Assembly (NCBI RefSeq): GCF_018614575.1
Contig: NZ_JAGGOJ010000028.1
Location: forward strand, 62,001 to 126,000
Direction: 5' to 3'
Source: Streptomyces sp. ISL-10
GTDB lineage: Bacteria > Actinomycetota > Actinomycetes > Streptomycetales > Streptomycetaceae
DNA length: 64,000 nucleotides
Shown: positions 59,553 through 64,000 of the stretch, one piece after another
Numbering within the stretch: position 1 is the stretch's first letter
How the letters are laid out: every line of letters starts with the position of its first letter
Made by a program: the position numbers and the translations under genes
Notes under the pieces: model-generated
Seen by the model: the letters and a program-made list of their open reading frames with translations, nothing else
Told to the model about the DNA's origin: nothing
The model's database searches: none

Positions 59553-62102
59553 GTGCATCTCTCGCGTCGCACCCTGTTGTCCCTGTTGCCCGCGGTGGCC
59601 GTACCGGCCGCGGGGCGGCCCCCTGCGTCGGCCGCGCCCCTCACCGCCCCCACGAAGGCCGCCGCCGCATCCGACCACGCCGCCCTGCTCCGCAACACCG
59701 TCGCCGTGTTCGCCGGGACCGCCGCATCCAACGCCCGGCCGGAGGTCGGGCCCAAGCTCGCGGCCATCGAGTCGAACGCCCGCGCCCGGCTCACCGCGAT
59801 GGACGACGCCGGACCGGGCGAGCTCTTCAAGGGCGTCCCGCTCGGGGCGAACGACGCGAACCTCACCCGGTCGTTCCAGTACCTGTACGAGATCGCCCTC
59901 GCCACCCGCACCCCCGGCCCCGCCGCCTCCGACCTGCGCGGGAACGGGACGGTCGAACGCCGCGTCGTCGACGCGCTCGCCCGCCTCCACGACACGTACT
60001 ACGGCGACCAGTCGAAGGGTTACTACGGCAACTGGTTCAACTGGGAGATCGGCATCTCCACCCACCTGAGCAGGATCCTCGTCCTGCTCAGGGACGAACT
60101 GGCCGTCCACCGCCCCGACGTCCCCCCGACCTGCGTCGCCTCGATGGACGCCTATCTGCGCAACGGCAAGGACGGCGACGTCGACCTCGACTCCCGCTTC
60201 CACACCGGCGCCAACCTGGCCGACATCACGACCAACCGGATCCTGCAGGGCGCCGTCCTCGGCGACGACGCCCGCATCCGCAAGGCCGTGGCCGACCAGC
60301 TGACCGTGTTCGCGACGATCGACCCGTACGACCTGCGGCACGGTGTCACCGACGGGTTCTACGCGGACGGATCCTTCATCCAGCACGCCTTTGTCGCCTA
60401 CACGGGCTCGTACGGCAAGGGCCTGCTCACCCGCGTCGTCCAGACCGTCAAGATCCTCGACGGCACGGCCCACGCACCCGGCCACGATCTCACCGGAAGC
60501 GTCCGGCGCTGGGTCACCGACGGCTTCGCTCCGGTGATCTTCGAGGGCTGGATGATGGAGATCGTGAAGGGCCGCGGGGTCTCCCGGACCACGACGGGCT
60601 ACGCGGACGTCGCCGCGGTCGTCGAGGCCGTCGTCGATCTCTCCTCGTACGTGACCGACGCCGACTCCCTCATGGCGTACGTCAAGTTCGTACGCGACAG
60701 CGCGAAGTCCCCCTTGAATCCGACGGCGTTCGTCTCCCCGGTCAGCATCGCCCGCTACGCGGACATCCTCGCCTCGCCGGTCCCCGCGAAGGACCTCACC
60801 CCCGCCGCACACCACGTCGCCTTCAACGCGATGGACAGGACCGTCCACCGCCGCCCCGGCTACGCTTTCGCCCTCGCGCGCAGCTCCGAACGCATCAGCA
60901 AATACGAGTACATGAGCGGCGAGAACCTGATGCCCTGGTTCCACGGCGACGGAGCCCACTACCTCTACCTCTCCGGCGAGGACCAGACCGAAGCGTACGG
61001 CGTCGACCACTACACCACTGTCTCGCCCTACCGCCTCGCCGGCGTCACCGCCCCCGTGGAGGCGCGCGGCACCGTCCCCGAGCTCTACGGCGGCCTCTGG
61101 TACGACAACCCGTCGCGCGGCTTCACCTCGTCGTCCGAGTCGCAGAACACCTACGTGTACTTCCCCCGCGCCACCAACGCCTTCTCCGGCGGCGCCCGCC
61201 TCGGTGCCTACGGCACGGCCGGCCTGGTGCTGACCGACGACGTCCCGTACACCGCGAAACAGGCCGGCACGCTCCCCGACGACTTCGTGGCCTACCGCAG
61301 CGCCCGAGCCACGAAGTCGTGGTTCCTCCTCGACGACGAGATCGTGGTGCTCGCTGCGGGCGTGAGCGACCCGGCGGGCCGGGCCGTGACGACCACGCTC
61401 GACACCCGGATCGCCGCGCCGTCGGACACGGTCGCCCTCACCGGCGCCCTGCGCGACGGCAGCCCCTGGTCGGGCCCCGGCACGGCGCCGCTGGCCTGGC
61501 TGCGCTACGCCGACACCACCAGGAACACGGCGATCGGCTACGTCTTCCTCGCGGGCCCGCCTCCCACCGCCTTGCTGGACACCGTCACACGCAGCCGCCG
61601 CGTCGTCCGCCAGTCCAACCCGGACACCCAGGTGACCAAGCAGGTCTTCAGCCTCTCGATCGACCAGGCCCCCGGCGCCCCGCCCACGGCGACGGCCTAC
61701 GCCCTCGTCCCGCACGCCACCGCCCGCCGCCTCGCCTCCTACGCACGGGGCCCGGTGACGGTCCTGACCAACACACCCCGCGCCCAGGCGGTCAGGCACG
61801 CACACCTGGGCCTCCTCGCGGCGAACACCTTCACCCCGGGCACGCACTGCGTGGAACGCCTGACGATCGACGGCCCGGCCTCGGTACTCCTGCGCAGAAC
61901 CCCGGACGGCACGACGGCGCTGGCGGTCTCCGACCCGACGACGCGGCGCCGGACGATCACCCTGACGCTCCACGGCCGCACGCTTCGCCCGGTGTCGGCG
62001 GACGAGGGGGTCCGCGTCCGCCCCGTCCCCGGCGGCACCCACATCGAGATCACGACGCATCAGGCGTACGGCAGGAGCTTCACGGCAACGCTGCGCCGCT
62101 GA
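59553..62102 (+). CDS. Polysaccharide lyase family 8 (hyaluronate/chondroitin/xanthan lyase-like), Tat-exported
   Basis: 849 residues. The signal peptide has a twin-arginine motif (HLSRRTLLSLLPAVAVPAAG). The alpha/alpha toroid carries the PL8 catalytic triad: Asn221 in HTGANLADI, His278 and Tyr287 in SFIQHAFVAYTGSYGKG. The MSGENLMPWFHGDGAHYLYL and HYTTVSPYRLAGVT segments of the beta-sandwich interface follow, then an antiparallel beta-sandwich. Cleaves uronic-acid-containing polysaccharides by beta-elimination outside the cell. GTG 59553 has GGAG 6 nt upstream; ATG 59505 is possible. Confidence 0.95.
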   Translation: MHLSRRTLLSLLPAVAVPAAGRPPASAAPLTAPTKAAAASDHAALLRNTVAVFAGTAASNARPEVGPKLAAIESNARARLTAMDDAGPGELFKGVPLGANDANLTRSFQYLYEIALATRTPGPAASDLRGNGTVERRVVDALARLHDTYYGDQSKGYYGNWFNWEIGISTHLSRILVLLRDELAVHRPDVPPTCVASMDAYLRNGKDGDVDLDSRFHTGANLADITTNRILQGAVLGDDARIRKAVADQLTVFATIDPYDLRHGVTDGFYADGSFIQHAFVAYTGSYGKGLLTRVVQTVKILDGTAHAPGHDLTGSVRRWVTDGFAPVIFEGWMMEIVKGRGVSRTTTGYADVAAVVEAVVDLSSYVTDADSLMAYVKFVRDSAKSPLNPTAFVSPVSIARYADILASPVPAKDLTPAAHHVAFNAMDRTVHRRPGYAFALARSSERISKYEYMSGENLMPWFHGDGAHYLYLSGEDQTEAYGVDHYTTVSPYRLAGVTAPVEARGTVPELYGGLWYDNPSRGFTSSSESQNTYVYFPRATNAFSGGARLGAYGTAGLVLTDDVPYTAKQAGTLPDDFVAYRSARATKSWFLLDDEIVVLAAGVSDPAGRAVTTTLDTRIAAPSDTVALTGALRDGSPWSGPGTAPLAWLRYADTTRNTAIGYVFLAGPPPTALLDTVTRSRRVVRQSNPDTQVTKQVFSLSIDQAPGAPPTATAYALVPHATARRLASYARGPVTVLTNTPRAQAVRHAHLGLLAANTFTPGTHCVERLTIDGPASVLLRRTPDGTTALAVSDPTTRRRTITLTLHGRTLRPVSADEGVRVRPVPGGTHIEITTHQAYGRSFTATLRR

Positions 62103-62109
62103 ACGGTCG

Positions 62110-62775
62110 TCAGTCCGGGTCGACGAGCGCTGCGATGTCGCCGGCGGTCCAGTGCCCGGCGGCACCCGGGCAGGTGGCCAGGTACGCGGCGATGTCACCG
62201 GCACTCCACGCCCCGGACTCGGCGAGCCCCGCGGCGAGGTGCTGCACATACGGAGCGGAGGGCCGCCGCAGCGCCACATCGTGCACCCGCCACGGCGCCG
62301 TGAACGTGAGCACCGGAATCCCGTCGAGCGTGCCCGGGCACACCAGGGTCTCGTAACGCCCCGCACCGAGACGCGAACGACCGAGACGCACGGCTTCGTT
62401 GAGGTCGAGGTCCGCACCGGGTTCCCGGTACATCTCCTGTGCCGCGATGTCGGAGAACTGCTGGACCGTGATGAGATGCGCCCGCGCCCAGGCGAGCCCT
62501 TCCGCCGACGGATCGTAGAACCCACGACCCCCCGTCCAGACCGGCGACTCGGTGGCGAAGTACACGGCCCCGGGCAGCACAACGGGCACGGACCGCAAGG
62601 GCCCGCTCGTGTCCCGGCACCCCGGATACGCCCGCGCGGCCCCGGGCGGCCGCCCGCCCACGATGTAGTAGTGCAGGCGGGCAAGGTGCATGTTGGACCC
62701 GTAGGACGCGTACCAGACACGCTCCCCCACGGGTGCCCGAGAAGGCCCCGGAACCAGAACATGAGGCCCCGCCAT
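62110..62775 (-). CDS. Gamma-glutamylcyclotransferase-fold protein
   Basis: 221 residues: YASYGSNMHLARLHYYIVGG is the YGSN motif of the GGCT fold, followed by PVVLPGAVYFATESPVWTGG, GLAWARAHLITVQQFSDIAAQEMYREPG and TFTAPW. Streptomyces homologues are often mis-annotated as histone deacetylases. The C-terminus has two similar short helices (GAWSAGDIAAYLATCPGAA; GHWTAGDIAALV). ATG 62775 has GGAG upstream. It converges on the lyase gene with 7 nt between stop codons; no terminator fits there. Confidence 0.8.
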   Translation of the reverse strand: MAGPHVLVPGPSRAPVGERVWYASYGSNMHLARLHYYIVGGRPPGAARAYPGCRDTSGPLRSVPVVLPGAVYFATESPVWTGGRGFYDPSAEGLAWARAHLITVQQFSDIAAQEMYREPGADLDLNEAVRLGRSRLGAGRYETLVCPGTLDGIPVLTFTAPWRVHDVALRRPSAPYVQHLAAGLAESGAWSAGDIAAYLATCPGAAGHWTAGDIAALVDPD

Positions 62776-63865
62776 GGCTGCTCCGCGATCAGATCGTGAC
62801 GGATGACACGCGGGCCTCCAGGGAGGACGGCACGTCACACGCAAGGGTCGGTGTCCGACTCCGAAACTACAGAACCCCGGCTCGGAGACGATCCGAACCT
62901 TCCGGTCGACGCGCACCTTGGCTGTCACAGTGTCCGTGCGCCCCAGGGCGGGCACGCAGTGGATGCCAAGCCAACTAGGCGAAGCGGACGAAGAAGGCCC
63001 AGGCCGCAGGCAACGATCTTCTTGCACGTTCCTGCCAGCACCCATCCAGGAGAGAAGCCTGCGGCGGGGAGGCAGGCTCTTCGGCTGGGCGGGAGCGCCT
63101 GGAAGACGCCGGTTGGGCGGCGGAGCCGGTTCTCGAAGGAGCGGAGTCGGTGATTTCTCACGTGTCGCCGGCGTCCCGTGAGCCGTTGGTCACGGTGTTG
63201 GACCGGGACAGCAAGGAAGACAAGGTCGCTGGCTTCCGCAACGAACAGCGTGGTTCCTACCTCCTGACTCGGGACCGGCCCTCCGACCACGAGGGACTTC
63301 CCCCGCTCTGTTCTGGAAGCGGCGGAGGCATGTCCTTGTATGGAGATGGGCTACGACTCCACCGAGCTCACCTACACGGTCAAGGCCGTCTTGGTGACCC
63401 GGCTGTTGCTGACGGCCCGCGAAGGCCACTCTCTCGTCACCGAGATGCTCATCTCCGCGTCCACAGACAGCAAGGAGAACCGCCTGGCGCGGGTGATGAG
63501 CCCGAAGGGGATCGCCGAGCCGGAGAAGGACGCGGTGGAACCGGCCGCGAACCGCTGAGCCTGTCCGCAGACGGTCGACCGGGTTTCTCCCGGTCGAGCG
63601 TCCTGCGTGAGCGCCGGCTGAGGGCTGCGACGGCGACCAGACGGACTCACATCCACGGATCGTCGGACCACTTCTCATTCTGGCGATGGTCTCGGTGGTC
63701 TACGGATACGTACGAGTCACCAGACTCTGGGAACCGGGATCCGTACCGGCGCGGCGGCCGGAACCGGCCTAGGTCATGGTGCACTCGCGGGTGGGGCAAG
63801 GTGTGTTGCCCCCGCCGTGCCCTTCCGTCCCTGGGGCCTCGGTCCCGGCACTGTAGCGTGGGCCC
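62776..63865. other. About 1.1 kb of mostly eroded or non-coding DNA
   Basis: No convincing gene. At 63150-63275 a plus-strand frame reads TVLDRDSKEDKVAGFRNEQR, faintly like the response-regulator stretch LTARDxxxDKVAGxxAGADDYLTKPF, but it breaks off. A 72-residue frame at 63340-63558 has acceptable third-position GC. Other frames are shadows. Confidence 0.5.
63340..63558 (+). CDS. Possible small hypothetical protein
   Basis: 72 residues (MEMGYDSTELTYTVKAVLVT, LLLTAREGHSLVTEMLISAS, ARVMSPKGIAEPEKDAVEP). GGAGG is 11 nt upstream of ATG and codon third positions are GC-rich, but there is no recognised domain and no neighbour to support it. Confidence 0.3.
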   Translation: MEMGYDSTELTYTVKAVLVTRLLLTAREGHSLVTEMLISASTDSKENRLARVMSPKGIAEPEKDAVEPAANR

Positions 63866-64000
63866 ATGCGTACCCATGAAGTCCCCGGGCCGACACACGG
63901 CACGCCGCATGTGACGCCTGCGCGGAGCAGCCGCGGCCCGCGCACCCCCGGGGCCTTTCAGGGCACCGCCGGCAACGCGGTCGTCACTCAGATGGTCACG
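63866..64000 (+). CDS. N-terminus of a protein with polymorphic-toxin-like AGN motif, truncated by window end
   Basis: 45 residues visible, running off the edge. After a Pro/Thr/Arg-rich start comes PGAFQGTAGNAVVTQMVT, matching the LQRxAGNAAVxxMx motif seen near the start of many actinobacterial polymorphic toxins, DUF4157 and contractile-injection-associated proteins. A TAGCGT -10-like hexamer (63854-63859) sits only 6 bp before ATG, suggesting a leaderless transcript. Class assignment rests on this one motif. Confidence 0.45.
   Translation, partial: MRTHEVPGPTHGTPHVTPARSSRGPRTPGAFQGTAGNAVVTQMVT

Noticed and set aside
62110..62775. Histone deacetylase, a label common for this family
   Set aside because: The YGSN motif and fold pattern indicate a gamma-glutamylcyclotransferase-like protein; no deacetylase motifs are seen.

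Overview
The window is very GC-rich, gene-dense chromosomal DNA with GTG starts, one TTA leucine codon that I noticed, AfsA/ArpA-type signalling, SARP, DUF397 and TipA proteins. This points firmly to Streptomyces. As far as I remember, the gene order in the left third (metalloprotease, dacB, ppa, ThrE-like exporter, DedA, tipA, gadB, XRE/ATPase/DUF397, zinc-free ribosomal proteins) matches the SCO3407-SCO3430 part of S. coelicolor. I take the left third and the right 12 kb as core or core-adjacent, and about 25.2-52.1 kb as an accessory block.

Region 1 (1-16.1 kb): cell-wall carboxypeptidase, pyrophosphatase, ThrE-like and DedA membrane proteins. tipA carries its characteristic 19-bp-spacer promoter and an internal TipAS start, and is divergent from gadB. 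PadR, DinB and aldehyde dehydrogenase genes follow, then an XRE/ATPase/DUF397 regulatory trio flanked by two copies of one 29-bp element. Next is a zinc-starvation locus: S18, a COG0523 protein, L31 and L33 on the minus strand and L28 and S14 on the plus strand, around a near-ideal Zur box.

Region 2 (16.1-25.0 kb): a lipoprotein, the lactate-utilisation operon lutABC behind a GntR/FadR-type operator and a possible regulator remnant, a DUF2786 protein, a second lipoprotein, a sugar O-acetyltransferase and a short family-A DNA polymerase. Several minisatellite-like repeats lie here.

Region 3 (25.2-52.1 kb): a signal-controlled aromatic biosynthetic cluster. The regulatory head has an AfsA-like butenolide/butyrolactone synthase, two ArpA/ScbR-like receptors, an SDR and a quinone oxidoreductase. 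An AAACC-N8-GGTTT box recurs in its promoters. The biosynthetic body has its own DAHP synthase, DHQ synthase, shikimate dehydrogenase, shikimate kinase, EPSP synthase and chorismate synthase (only DHQ dehydratase is missing). It also has PhzE-like and PhzD-like enzymes and a dehydrogenase, which together predict 3-hydroxyanthranilate. Tailoring genes are a GriC/GriD-type carboxylate reductase pair (adenylating enzyme plus LuxC-like reductase), an NahG-like FAD monooxygenase, a luciferase-like monooxygenase, a DsbA-like protein, an SDR, a WrbA quinone reductase, a YdhR-like protein, a secreted DUF6081 protein with a TTA codon, and a domesticated-looking IS701 transposase homologue. There is no PKS, NRPS or transporter in the block. 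I predict a small 3-hydroxyanthranilate-derived aldehyde, aminoquinone or phenoxazinone-like product.

Region 4 (52.1-64 kb): a hypothetical protein, an ECF (SigE-family) sigma factor with a membrane partner, a large SARP/NB-ARC/TPR regulator, small proteins, a Tat-exported polysaccharide lyase family 8 enzyme, a GGCT-fold protein, about 1 kb of eroded DNA, and the start of a gene with the AGNA.V motif of polymorphic-toxin-like proteins. I saw no tRNA, rRNA or CRISPR array.
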